Source: Candidatus Hydrogenedentota bacterium (GTDB lineage Bacteria > Hydrogenedentota > Hydrogenedentia > Hydrogenedentales > CAITNO01). Taken from it: 64,000 nt of DNA. Under the pieces are notes generated by a model. The model was given only the letters and a program-made list of their open reading frames with translations. It was not told the origin of the DNA and made no database searches. The DNA is taken from NCBI GenBank assembly GCA_903893795.1, contig CAITNO010000066.1:1-64000 (forward strand), given 5' to 3'. Both the position numbers and the translations under genes were made by a program. Positions within the stretch are counted from its first letter, which is position 1; each line of letters opens with the position of its first letter. Below, one piece after another: positions 50,919 to 59,799 of the stretch.

Positions 50919-53366
50919 CTAAATGAACAACGAAGCATTAGACTCGTTGGCCGCGCCCAGGAACGCCCCCACCCCGCCGATTTCTATGCCGTCCATGAGT
51001 TCTTCCGGTTTGAGGCCCATGACGTCCATGGACATGGAGCACGCAACCAGGCGGACACCGGCTTCCTGTGCAGCGGCAATGAGTTCGGGCAGGGACATGA
51101 CCTTTTTGTCTTTCATCACCATTTTCATCATCGCCGTGCCCATGCCGCCCATGTTCATCTTGGATAGCTTGAGACGGTTTGCACCGCGCGGCATCATCCA
51201 GCCGAACATGCGGTCCATCATGCCTTTGCTTACGCTGGGCGGGTTGTCCCGGCGCAGTGCGTTCAGCCCCCAGAAAGTGAAGAAGATGGTTGTCTTGTTG
51301 CCCATGGCGGCGGCACCATTGGCAATGACAAAGGCGGCCAGAACCTTGTCTAGGTCACCGGAGAAACAAACGATGGTCTTGCCCGTTGCCGCAGGAGTTG
51401 ATGAGCACGCCAAAGCAGGGGAGAGGGCCGTGTCAGGCGTGCTGCGACGGATGCGTGCCACGTAGCGTCCTCCTGCCGATTTTACTTCCAGCAGCGTGTT
51501 TCCGGTGCTGTTGCACCAGGCCGGAATGTCCGCGGCAAAGCCGGGGTCGGAGGCGGTTACTTCGAGAACCGCACCGGGTTGGATGGATTCCATGTTCTTC
51601 TTCACCTGAACCATGGGACCGGGGCATTGAAGTCCGCAGACGTCGAGTTGAATCGCTTTGTCAGGCATGGTTGCCGTCTCCTGTTTTGCCGCATCCTTGG
51701 AGTCATTTGCCTTGCAACGGGAGACCCCGAGCGTTGGTGCGGGAGTCTCCTTGGGATGGAACCATCCCCAGGTGCGGTAACCGCCATTCAAATTGCGAAC
51801 ACGGAAACCGTTCTGCGTCAACATTCTCTCTGCGATGTAGCCGCGCAGGCCAACGGCACAGTACAGGGCGATTTCCCTGTCGCGCGGCAATTCGCCCAGG
51901 CGGCCGTGGAGTTCGTCCAGAGGAATGATGACGGCGCCGGGTAGAATTCCGGCCTCCGCCTCTGCAGGCATGCGCACGTCCAGCCAATATGTGTTCGCGC
52001 TGGCCTCGTCGGCCTCAATCATGTGCGTGTCACCGCGCAGCATGTTGCAGGCCACAAAACCGAGCATGTTGATGCCGTGCTTTGCCGCGCCCCATTGCGG
52101 CGAATAAGCCAGTTCAAGCTGCTCCAAATCGTACACCGACAGACCGCCCCGCATGGCCGTGGCGATAACGTCTATGGCGACTTCCACGCCGTCCGTGCCG
52201 ATCATCTGCGCCCCGAATATGCTGCCGTCTTCGCCGAAGAGGAGCTTGATGCCCACCAACTGAGCGTTGGGGTAATATTTGGCGTGCTGGTTCGGATGGA
52301 CATAGGCACGCCGGTAGGCGGTGCCTGCCGCTTTGAGCCGCTTTTCGGTCCAGCCTGTCTGGGCTGCCGCCAGGTTGAACACCTTGACGATGGAACTCCC
52401 CTGAATGCCGGGATAGCTGCTGTTCCTTCCGCAGATAACATCGGCGGCAATGCGTCCCTGGCGGTTCGCCGGTCCGGCCAGCGGTATGGCCAGCGGGGTT
52501 TTGGTCAGCACGTCAAGCACCTGCACCGCATCGCCGACGGCGAAGATGTTGGGAACGCTGGTACGCATGGTCTCGTCCACCACAATGTGTCCGCGTTCGC
52601 CAAGGGTGAGGCCTGCCTGCTTGGCCAGGCCTGACCTGGGCCGCACGCCGATACACATGCAGACAAAGTCGGCCGCCAGCGTTTTGCCGTCGCGCAGCAC
52701 AACGTGGTCCTTCTCAATGCGTTCAACAGCATTGGACAATTCAAGGTTCACACCGTTGAGGCGCAGTTCCTGCGCAAGCGGGGTCGTCATTTCACGGTCC
52801 ATGGGGGCGAGCACCTGGTCGAGGAGTTCGATGAGATGCACGCCTAGGCCGCGCTCCCGCAGGTTCTCCGCCAGTTCAAGGCCGATGAATCCGCCGCCTA
52901 TGATACAGACGGAACTGGCTTTGGCTGCCGCAGCAGAAATGCTATCCATATCGTTGAGGTCGCTCAGCACAAACACGTGGGGGGCGTCCAAACCCGGGAT
53001 CGGCAGGCGAATGGGCTCTGCCCCAGGGGCGAGTACGAGCGAATCGTATTCGGTGATACTCGAAGCCCCCGTATCAAGGTTCTTTACCGATACCGTTCGG
53101 TTGGCCGGGTCAATGGAGGTTACTTCATGACGGGTGAAGATGTCCAAACCATAGCGCGCCCGTAGGGTGTCCGGTGTTTGGACTGCCATGCCGGCGCGGT
53201 CGGTGATAACGCCGCCGATGTAGTAGGGCATGCCGCAGTTGGCAAAAGACACGTCAGGTCCTTTCTCAAAAACGGTGACTTCGAGCGACGCGTCCAGTCG
53301 TTTCAGGCGTGCGGCGCAACTCATGCCACCCGCGACGCCACCGACCACAACAATTCTCTTTGTCAT
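50919..53366 (-). CDS. Multidomain CoA-disulfide reductase with rhodanese, TusA and DsrE domains
   Basis: The 815-residue protein chains four sulfur-handling modules. Residues 1-440 are an FAD/NAD disulfide reductase with VVGGVAGGMSCAARL and the redox Cys in NCGMPYYIGG (C44), as in CoA-disulfide reductases. About 460-555 is a rhodanese with the active loop CAVGLRGY. About 575-645 is a TusA/SirA domain with LQCPGPMVQVKKN. From about 655 to the end is a DsrE-type domain (VCFSGDLDKVLAAFVIANGAA, and the Cys in VACSMSMDVMG). It probably reduces or relays persulfides via enzyme-bound sulfur. This domain order is known in several bacterial groups. The start has GGAGG, and the repressor gene lies 46 bases upstream. 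Confidence 0.93.
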   Translation of the reverse strand: MTKRIVVVGGVAGGMSCAARLKRLDASLEVTVFEKGPDVSFANCGMPYYIGGVITDRAGMAVQTPDTLRARYGLDIFTRHEVTSIDPANRTVSVKNLDTGASSITEYDSLVLAPGAEPIRLPIPGLDAPHVFVLSDLNDMDSISAAAAKASSVCIIGGGFIGLELAENLRERGLGVHLIELLDQVLAPMDREMTTPLAQELRLNGVNLELSNAVERIEKDHVVLRDGKTLAADFVCMCIGVRPRSGLAKQAGLTLGERGHIVVDETMRTSVPNIFAVGDAVQVLDVLTKTPLAIPLAGPANRQGRIAADVICGRNSSYPGIQGSSIVKVFNLAAAQTGWTEKRLKAAGTAYRRAYVHPNQHAKYYPNAQLVGIKLLFGEDGSIFGAQMIGTDGVEVAIDVIATAMRGGLSVYDLEQLELAYSPQWGAAKHGINMLGFVACNMLRGDTHMIEADEASANTYWLDVRMPAEAEAGILPGAVIIPLDELHGRLGELPRDREIALYCAVGLRGYIAERMLTQNGFRVRNLNGGYRTWGWFHPKETPAPTLGVSRCKANDSKDAAKQETATMPDKAIQLDVCGLQCPGPMVQVKKNMESIQPGAVLEVTASDPGFAADIPAWCNSTGNTLLEVKSAGGRYVARIRRSTPDTALSPALACSSTPAATGKTIVCFSGDLDKVLAAFVIANGAAAMGNKTTIFFTFWGLNALRRDNPPSVSKGMMDRMFGWMMPRGANRLKLSKMNMGGMGTAMMKMVMKDKKVMSLPELIAAAQEAGVRLVACSMSMDVMGLKPEELMDGIEIGGVGAFLGAANESNASLFI

Positions 53367-53412
53367 AATTCCAACCTCCAGCAGAGATGCTGTTTGAATC
53401 TTCATTCAAGCC

Positions 53413-53688
53413 TTACGCAAATTTCGCAAAGATGTCGCTTAACTCCCGCAGATTGCGCGCCCGGTCCTCCTCTGATTGAATCGGTTCGCCCAGGCAGGAT
53501 TCCAAGTGTTTTGACACTATCATGCGGGCCGTGGCGCGGATGGCGCCGTCAATGGCGGCAAGTTGTCGCAGGACAGCGACGCAATCGCGCTCTTCATCCA
53601 TCATTTTGCGAACGCCGCGTATCTGTCCCTCCACGCGGCTCAGCCGCGCGGAAAGGGCCGCCCTGCACTTTGCATCATTCTCTTTCAT
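53413..53688 (-). CDS. CsoR/CstR-family metal- or persulfide-sensing repressor
   Basis: The 91-residue all-helical repressor has the CsoR fingerprint residues C36 (ERDCVAVLRQLAAI), H61 and C65 (KHLESCL). In CsoR this set binds Cu(I); in CstR relatives the two cysteines react with persulfides. The neighbour is a persulfide-handling enzyme and no copper exporter is visible, so I favour a CstR-type sulfide/persulfide sensor. It is the first gene of the operon and has a textbook promoter with an overlapping GC-rich operator. The extra Cys at residue 8 is outside the known set. Confidence 0.92.
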   Translation of the reverse strand: MKENDAKCRAALSARLSRVEGQIRGVRKMMDEERDCVAVLRQLAAIDGAIRATARMIVSKHLESCLGEPIQSEEDRARNLRELSDIFAKFA

Positions 53689-53700
53689 ATCGCCTCCATA

Positions 53701-53746
53701 TACCCCCCCCGGGTATAATCATACCCTAACGAACACGCTCCGTCAA
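53701..53746 (-). promoter_or_regulatory. Promoter and CsoR-type operator of the persulfide operon
   Basis: On minus, TTGACG (53746-53741) and TATGAT (53723-53718) are 17 bases apart, a strong sigma-70 promoter. The pseudo-palindrome TACCC-N5-GGGTA (53701-53715) covers the transcription start, matching G/C-tract operators of the CsoR family. A further TACCC half lies at 53722-53726. Confidence 0.8.
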
Positions 53747-53805
53747 ATTCCATTCCCCAGGGGCAATCTGGGGGGGCCTTGGGCGACGAGTCAGGATTGT
53801 TTCGA

Positions 53806-53835
53806 TTGTCCGTGAAAGTGCGGTAATGGTATGCT
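53806..53835 (+). promoter_or_regulatory. Possible promoter of the TolC-MacAB operon
   Basis: TTGTCC (53806-53811) and TATGCT (53830-53835) are 18 bases apart. Transcription would start near 53842. This makes the upstream start at 53826 of the TolC frame impossible and supports ATG 53910. Confidence 0.45.
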
Positions 53836-53909
53836 TTGACTGGTTTTGGGAAACCGGATTGCGGGAACTGCGGTCTAACGGGAACAGGTATTACTATTTC
53901 GTGGTGGAT

Positions 53910-55775
53910 ATGCGAATAGAAGTCTCCATATATCTCTTGATTTGCCGATTGACCCTCGTTTGTGCCGCTTTCCTTGGTGTCGTGATGGGCTGTACCAGTT
54001 GCTCGACGGCCCACTACAAGCAGAAGGCCGACGCGGAGGTGTATTCGATTATTCAGGAGAAATCGGCCGCCGTTCAGGGCATGGAAGAGCGCTTCTCCAT
54101 AGACCAGGACCTTTCTGCCGATCCGCTTGCCATTTTCTCCAAGATTGCCGAAAACGATGCAGCACTGGGAGACGGAGTGGGGGATGAAATCGGCTCCGCA
54201 ATTGTGAGCCTGGAAGATGCGGTAAGCCTTTCCGTAAAGCGTAACCGCACCTATCAGGCGAAGAAAGAGGCGGTCTACCTCAAGGCCCTTTCACTCACTC
54301 TTGACAGGCACCTTTTTGAACCCATCTTCAGCACCAAAGCATCCGGAAACTACAATAAGACAAGCCGGGATGTGACCATTCCATCGGACTTCACTGATGC
54401 AGTCTCCGCGGCGCGCAAGTCGGTGGACGAGTTGGAGGGTATCACCGGGACTCCGGCAGCACTGATTGGGCAGTATTTGGATGTGGTGCAGTCGGCGGGA
54501 CATGTGGCCGGAGTCGACAAACCCAGGCTGGATGTGATTGATGAACGCAACGTAACCGGGCAGACATCGGCCGGGGTCAACCTGCTGCTCAAGGGCGGCG
54601 GTCGTATTGCGGCGTCCATCACCTCCAATTTCCTTCGCTACCTTACCGGTTCTCCGCGGGCCGACGCGGCCTCCGTGCTGAGTGCCTCCTTCACCCAGCC
54701 CTTGCTGCGCGGTGCCGGTTCCGATGTGACCACCGAGCAGCTCACCCAGTCCGAAAGGGATGTGCTGTACGCGCTGCGCGATTTCACGCACTACCGCAAG
54801 CAGTTTGCAGTGGACATTTGCAGCGCCTACTACAGTGTGCTTCAGCAGCGCGATGCGATGCGCAACGCCTGGTTTGGCCTTAAGAACTCGCGCAAGAGTG
54901 TGGAGCGTGAACAGGCCTTTGCGCAGGAGGGGCTGAGCACACAGGCGGCCCTGGGCCGTTTGAAGCAGTTTGTGCTGGACAACGAAAACCGGTACAACAC
55001 GGCGGTGCACAGTTATAAGAACTCCCTTGACCAGTTCAAGATCAGTCTGGGCCTCTCCACCGACGCGCGCATGCTGTTGAACGACAAAGATCTGGTCTCG
55101 TTGCGGGAGAAGGGCATCATCCATCCGCAGGTGTCCGCGGAGGACGCCATTCAGGTGGCGGTGGCGAGCCGTCTTGACTATCAGAACCAGCTTGCAGAGT
55201 CGGAGGATGTCGCGCGCAAGGTCAAGGTGGCGGAGAACGGACTCAAGCCGAAAATTGACCTGGTCGCCGGTGCACGCATGCAGAGTCTGGACAAGAACCA
55301 GTTTCAACAGTTGGATTCCCGGCGCATGACGATGAACGCCGGTCTGGATATCGACCCGATTCTCGACCGCAAATCGGCGCGCAATGCCTACCGTTCCACG
55401 CTGATTGCCTATGAGGCGGCGCTCCGGCAGCGCAGCTTGGCGGAAGATCAGTTAAAACTGCAACTGCGCGACTCCTGGCGAAATCTGGACCAGGCCCGCC
55501 TGTCCTATGATGTGGCGGTGGAAAGCGTACGGCTCAGCCAGCGGCGCGTGGAAGAGCAGAACCTTTTGGCCGAACTGGGCCAGGCCACGGCGCAGGACCA
55601 GGTGGATGCGCAAAACGATTTGATCACCTCGCAAAACAACCTGACGGCCGCACTGGTGGGGCACACCATTGCACGTCTGGGATTCTGGCGCGACATGGGC
55701 CTGCTTTACATCACCGACGACGGACGTTGGAAGGAACCTGACAATGGCAACAAGCCAAGCGTCTCCGGGCAATAG
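53910..55775 (+). CDS. TolC-family outer-membrane lipoprotein
   Basis: The 621-residue protein is the outer-membrane channel of a MacAB-type system. A signal sequence ends VVMGCTSC, probably a lipobox. Two coiled-coil repeats follow: AVSLSVKRNRTYQAKKEAVYLKALSLTLDRHLFEP, and later QQRDAMRNAWFGLKNSRKSVEREQAFAQEGL with LQLRDSWRNLDQARLSYDVAVESVRLSQRRVEEQNLLAELGQATAQDQVDAQNDLITSQNNL. It is larger than ordinary TolC (about 470 residues) by an extra segment around 115-230. The longer open frame begins before the promoter, so ATG 53910 is chosen. The stop overlaps the adaptor start by 32 bases. Confidence 0.85.
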   Translation: MRIEVSIYLLICRLTLVCAAFLGVVMGCTSCSTAHYKQKADAEVYSIIQEKSAAVQGMEERFSIDQDLSADPLAIFSKIAENDAALGDGVGDEIGSAIVSLEDAVSLSVKRNRTYQAKKEAVYLKALSLTLDRHLFEPIFSTKASGNYNKTSRDVTIPSDFTDAVSAARKSVDELEGITGTPAALIGQYLDVVQSAGHVAGVDKPRLDVIDERNVTGQTSAGVNLLLKGGGRIAASITSNFLRYLTGSPRADAASVLSASFTQPLLRGAGSDVTTEQLTQSERDVLYALRDFTHYRKQFAVDICSAYYSVLQQRDAMRNAWFGLKNSRKSVEREQAFAQEGLSTQAALGRLKQFVLDNENRYNTAVHSYKNSLDQFKISLGLSTDARMLLNDKDLVSLREKGIIHPQVSAEDAIQVAVASRLDYQNQLAESEDVARKVKVAENGLKPKIDLVAGARMQSLDKNQFQQLDSRRMTMNAGLDIDPILDRKSARNAYRSTLIAYEAALRQRSLAEDQLKLQLRDSWRNLDQARLSYDVAVESVRLSQRRVEEQNLLAELGQATAQDQVDAQNDLITSQNNLTAALVGHTIARLGFWRDMGLLYITDDGRWKEPDNGNKPSVSGQ

Positions 55776-57645
55776 CAGACGCAGGAAACGGCTTACCTTT
55801 CGGCGGGCCGTGCTGCTGCTTTTGGTTCTTGGGGCGATAGCATCGGCCACGGCGTGGTACCGCTGGCGCAGCGCCTCTTCGGGCGCCGAGTCTGCCGCCA
55901 CCTTTACCGTAACCAGGGGCCCCATGGAGATTACCGTGCTGGAAGGGGGCAGCGTGGAGGCCCGCGAATCGCGTCAGATTAAGTGCGAGGTTCAGGGCGC
56001 GTCAAAGATTCTAAAGATCGTTGACGAGGGCTATCAGATAAGCCAGGAGGATGTGGACAAGGGCTTGGTCCTTATTGAGCTGGATGCCAAGCTTCTGAAT
56101 GATCAGCAGGTTCTTCAGGAACTGGACTATCAGAATTCCATGGCGGCGCTGACGAGTGCGCGGGAAGCCTACGAAATCCAGCTTAATCAGAACGAGACTG
56201 ACCTGAAAACGGCCGACCTCACCATTCAGCTCAATCGCATGGATTTTGAGCGCTATCTCGGTGAGGAGCTTGCCGGACGCATCATCGGGGAGATCGAAAG
56301 CTCCCGCAAGACCCAGTTGGTGAAACAGAAAAAGGAAAGAGAAGAAGAGCAGGCGGAGAAGGATGCTGCCAAAGCGGCGGCGGCCGCCGCCGGCACGCCG
56401 TTGGAGGAGGCCCCCCTGGACGAAAAGGCGGCCGCAGCCTCCGGTGATAATATAGAAGCAGTGACCGGGATAGCCGATATGGCGCCAAGCATCAACCTTC
56501 TTGACCAGGCGAAACCGGATGATCTGGGCGACGGAGACGCGCGCCAGCGCATGCGTGCGTTGGAAAACGACCTGGTTCTTTCGGAGCAGGATGTTGCCCT
56601 CGCCGCGACGGTGCTTGAAGGGACCAAGCGGCTTTTCGCCAAGGATTTCGTGACGAAAAACAAGCTCGACAACGACCAGCTTGCCTACAACCGCAAGGTT
56701 ATTGCGAATCAGACAGCCACGACGAGCAAGGGACTCTTTCTCAAATACGAATTTCCAAAGACCGCGCAGAAGTTCGCCTCGCAATATGAGGATGCCCTTC
56801 GAAAGATGGAACGGGCGCGCAAGGTCGCTGTTTCACAACTTGCGACGGTGGAGGCGGCAAGGAATTCGGCCGAGGTGCGTTTCAATGTGCAGTCCCGCAA
56901 GCGCAAGGAACTGGCGGAGCAGATTGCCAAATGCATGATTAAGGCGAAGTATACAGGGATGGTTGTCTACGGCACCGGCGAGCACAGTTGGCGTTCCGAG
57001 CCAATAGAACTGGGCGCGGCGGTGCGGGAACAGCAGGTGCTGCTGACCATTCCCGATGCAACGGCGATGGCGGTGAAGGTGCAGATTCATGAGTCCTTCG
57101 TGCAGAAGATTCGTCCTGACCAGAAAGCGCGGATTCGGCTCGATTCGAATCCGAATGTGCTTCTCACGGGTGAGGTGCATCGGATTTCGGTGCTTCCGGA
57201 CTCGCAGAACCGTTGGATGAACCCGGACCTCAAAGTCTATGCCACAATCATTTACATTGACGGTTCCCAGGATTGGCTTAAACCGGGCATGAGCGCCGAG
57301 GCCGAAATAATCGTGGACAAACTGGAAGATGTGGTTCAGGTGCCGCTACAGGCCGTGACGCTCGAGAACAACCAGCAGGTGTGCTACGTGAGCACGCCGC
57401 TCGGCTCGGAGCGCAGGGTGGTGGAGACCGGCGCTTACAGCACAGCCATGATTGTCGTGACGAAAGGGGTCACTCCCGGCGAAAAAGTGCTGTTGCGCTC
57501 CCCGAACACGCCTGAAAAGGAGGCCTCTGACAAGGCAGCACAGGATGAAAAGGACGGCAAGAATGACAAATCGGACAAAGCAGGGAAGGACGCCAAACCC
57601 GGAAAGGGCGATACCATTCCCGTAGCCAAGGGTGCCGGCCCGTGA
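55744..57645 (+). CDS. macA: MacA-type periplasmic adaptor with a long coiled-coil insert
   Basis: The 633-residue membrane fusion protein is nearly twice the length of E. coli MacA (about 370). After a basic tail and one membrane anchor (residues 21-41), the lipoyl half begins ITVLEGGSVEARESRQIKCEVQG. A long helical hairpin follows, including a low-complexity insert (about 195-235, rich in Lys, Glu and Ala) and a further acidic linker. The second half contains MVVYGTGEHSWRSEPIELGAAV and the beta-barrel QIHESFVQKIRPDQKARIRL. The last 45 residues are Lys/Asp-rich and disordered. ATG 55744 follows AAGGAA and overlaps the TolC gene. The extended hairpin may match the larger channel. Confidence 0.85.
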   Translation: MATSQASPGNSRRRKRLTFRRAVLLLLVLGAIASATAWYRWRSASSGAESAATFTVTRGPMEITVLEGGSVEARESRQIKCEVQGASKILKIVDEGYQISQEDVDKGLVLIELDAKLLNDQQVLQELDYQNSMAALTSAREAYEIQLNQNETDLKTADLTIQLNRMDFERYLGEELAGRIIGEIESSRKTQLVKQKKEREEEQAEKDAAKAAAAAAGTPLEEAPLDEKAAAASGDNIEAVTGIADMAPSINLLDQAKPDDLGDGDARQRMRALENDLVLSEQDVALAATVLEGTKRLFAKDFVTKNKLDNDQLAYNRKVIANQTATTSKGLFLKYEFPKTAQKFASQYEDALRKMERARKVAVSQLATVEAARNSAEVRFNVQSRKRKELAEQIAKCMIKAKYTGMVVYGTGEHSWRSEPIELGAAVREQQVLLTIPDATAMAVKVQIHESFVQKIRPDQKARIRLDSNPNVLLTGEVHRISVLPDSQNRWMNPDLKVYATIIYIDGSQDWLKPGMSAEAEIIVDKLEDVVQVPLQAVTLENNQQVCYVSTPLGSERRVVETGAYSTAMIVVTKGVTPGEKVLLRSPNTPEKEASDKAAQDEKDGKNDKSDKAGKDAKPGKGDTIPVAKGAGP

Positions 57646-58337
57646 CCGATGTGCCCTATATAGCCGCGCTTGAGGAGGTCACCAAGACCTACCATATGGG
57701 CACGGTGACGCTGAACGCGCTTCAGGGGATCACCGTGAACGTGGAGCCCGGCGAATACATTGCCATCATGGGGCCCTCTGGTTGTGGAAAATCCACACTG
57801 CTGAATCTGCTGGGTTGTTTGGACAGGCCAAGTTCGGGCAGGTATCTTTTGGGCGGTGACGATGTGTCCATGATGGATGACGATGAACTGTCCGAGATTC
57901 GCGGCACGCGCCTTGGCTTCATCTTCCAATCCTACAACCTTATTCAGCAACTGAATGTGGTCGAGAATATCGAGGTTCCGCTCTACTATCAAGGTCTGCC
58001 CGCGGAGGAAAGCCGAATCATTGCCACCGTCTTTGCCGAACGGGTCGGATTGGGTGACCGTCTCTATCACAAGCCTTTCGAGCTTTCGGGCGGCCAGCAG
58101 CAGCGCGTCGGTATTGCGAGGGCACTTGTTAATGACCCGTTGGTGATTCTCGCCGACGAGCCGACCGGCAATTTGGACTCCCATTCCGGCACGGAGATTC
58201 TTGCGCTATTTGACGAACTGCATCGGGCCGGGAAAACGATGATTATGGTCACCCATGACGACGATATCGGGCGGCGCGCCCAGCGCGTCATCCGTCTGCG
58301 AGATGGCCGTGTCGAGGAGGATATCCGAAATGGATGA
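57642..58337 (+). CDS. ABC transporter ATP-binding protein (MacB/LolD type)
   Basis: The 231-residue ATPase belongs to the MacB/LolD subfamily. Walker A GPSGCGKST is at residues 44-52, the Q-loop in FQSYNLIQQLNVVEN, the signature LSGGQQQRVGIARAL at about 143-157, Walker B VILADEPTGNLD and the switch His in MVTHDDD. It powers the MacB-like permease encoded next. It starts with GTG overlapping the macA stop (GTGA). The permease is a separate gene here, unlike E. coli MacB, which fuses both. Confidence 0.94.
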   Translation: MTDVPYIAALEEVTKTYHMGTVTLNALQGITVNVEPGEYIAIMGPSGCGKSTLLNLLGCLDRPSSGRYLLGGDDVSMMDDDELSEIRGTRLGFIFQSYNLIQQLNVVENIEVPLYYQGLPAEESRIIATVFAERVGLGDRLYHKPFELSGGQQQRVGIARALVNDPLVILADEPTGNLDSHSGTEILALFDELHRAGKTMIMVTHDDDIGRRAQRVIRLRDGRVEEDIRNG

Positions 58338-59670
58338 CCTCGCGCGGCACCGCACGGCCCGCCGTGCCCGGATCGGTTTCGCCGGGTTGTGGCGGACCAT
58401 CAAGGTGGGCTTCAAAAGCCTGTGGCTTCATCGTCTCCGCTCGCTGCTCACCGTTCTGGGCATTGTGTTCGGTGTATGTTCCGTTATTGCCATGCTCGCC
58501 GTGGGAGAGGGCGCCAGCCATGAGGCGCAGGAGCAGATTCGCAAACTCGGCAGCAACAACATCATTGTCCACAGCGTCAAACCGACGGACGAGCAGAAGG
58601 TCGGTTCCCAGCAAAGTTACGTGATCGAGTATGGCATCACCTATCTCGACGTGGAGCGTATCCGCCAGACCATTCCCGACGTGACCGTGGTTGTTCCCGG
58701 GCGCATTATCCGCGAGCGTGTGTGGAATGCGACCCAGCACATTGACGCGGAAATAGCGGGCACCGTGCCTTGGTATCCCGAACTGCGCAATCTTGTCCTT
58801 CTGGAGGGTCGCTATTTCACGGAAGTGGAGATGAACAGTCGGAAGAATGTCTGCGTGCTGAGCGAACCGATGGCGCGGCGACTTTTTCCGCTGACCCCCC
58901 CCATCGGCAATAATGTGCGCGTGGGCAGCGACTATTACAAGGTGATTGGTGTTATCTCGCAGGAGGCGGTTGCCACGGCGGCTATGGGAAACATCGCCAA
59001 ACAGGAGAACGGCCGGTCCAACTCGGCCGCAACGCCGCGCCTCTACATTCCCCTTACGGCGGCAAAGTCCCGCTTCGGCGAAATCCTGGTGCGCCGCAGC
59101 AGCGGCAGCATGGAAGCCGAGACCGTGGAACTGCATGAACTTATCGTGCAGGTGCACAATCAGAATGCCGTGGAGGAGACGTCTAAGATTGTGGAAGAGC
59201 TTTTTTCCCGCAACCACAAGAAGAAAGACTACGAGTTGATAGTTCCTCTTGAACTGCTCCGGCAGGCAGAGCGCACGAAGCAAATATTCAACACCGTTCT
59301 GGGTGCCATTGCCGCCATTTCACTCATTGTGGGCGGCATCGGGATTATGAACATCATGCTGGCCAGTGTAACCGAACGCACCCGGGAAATAGGCATACGT
59401 CGGGCGCTCGGGGCAAAACGTCGGGATATTGTCATTCAGTTTCTTATCGAGACGGTCATCCTGTCAGGCTGTGGTGGAATCATCGGCGTTGGCCTGGGGG
59501 TGCTCATTCCCTACTTCATTACCCGTTTTTCCGAGATGGCGACCATTGTGACCTTCTGGTCGCCCATTATCGCATTCTCCATTTCGGCAACCGTCGGCCT
59601 GGTCTTTGGCATTTATCCCGCGCTTCGGGCGGCCAACATGGACCCGGTGGAAGCGCTGCGCCACGAATAG
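58330..59670 (+). CDS. MacB-like ABC permease
   Basis: The 446-residue permease has the MacB topology. One N-terminal helix (HRLRSLLTVLGIVFGVCSVIAMLAVGEGAS) is followed by a large periplasmic domain (about 75-300) and three C-terminal helices. The FtsX-type block GIMNIMLASVTERTREIGIRRALGAKRRDIVIQFL is diagnostic. The periplasmic domain contains a Gly/Ser/Ala-rich stretch that makes it longer than average. It uses mechanical energy rather than transporting substrate through its membrane part. It overlaps the ATPase gene by eight bases. A TolC-family channel, adaptor and ATPase complete the system; the substrate (toxin, lipid or peptide) is unknown. Confidence 0.92.
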   Translation: MDDLARHRTARRARIGFAGLWRTIKVGFKSLWLHRLRSLLTVLGIVFGVCSVIAMLAVGEGASHEAQEQIRKLGSNNIIVHSVKPTDEQKVGSQQSYVIEYGITYLDVERIRQTIPDVTVVVPGRIIRERVWNATQHIDAEIAGTVPWYPELRNLVLLEGRYFTEVEMNSRKNVCVLSEPMARRLFPLTPPIGNNVRVGSDYYKVIGVISQEAVATAAMGNIAKQENGRSNSAATPRLYIPLTAAKSRFGEILVRRSSGSMEAETVELHELIVQVHNQNAVEETSKIVEELFSRNHKKKDYELIVPLELLRQAERTKQIFNTVLGAIAAISLIVGGIGIMNIMLASVTERTREIGIRRALGAKRRDIVIQFLIETVILSGCGGIIGVGLGVLIPYFITRFSEMATIVTFWSPIIAFSISATVGLVFGIYPALRAANMDPVEALRHE

Positions 59671-59799
59671 CGCGCACAGGCCGCACAAGGGAAACCCTGC
59701 AATTTCCTTCTTGAGGCATGCGGCGGCTTAGTTCCCATTTCGTCTTGACCGGGACTTCTGTTAACGTATTGGCTGTTAGTTGTGAAAGAGGCTGGTCAA

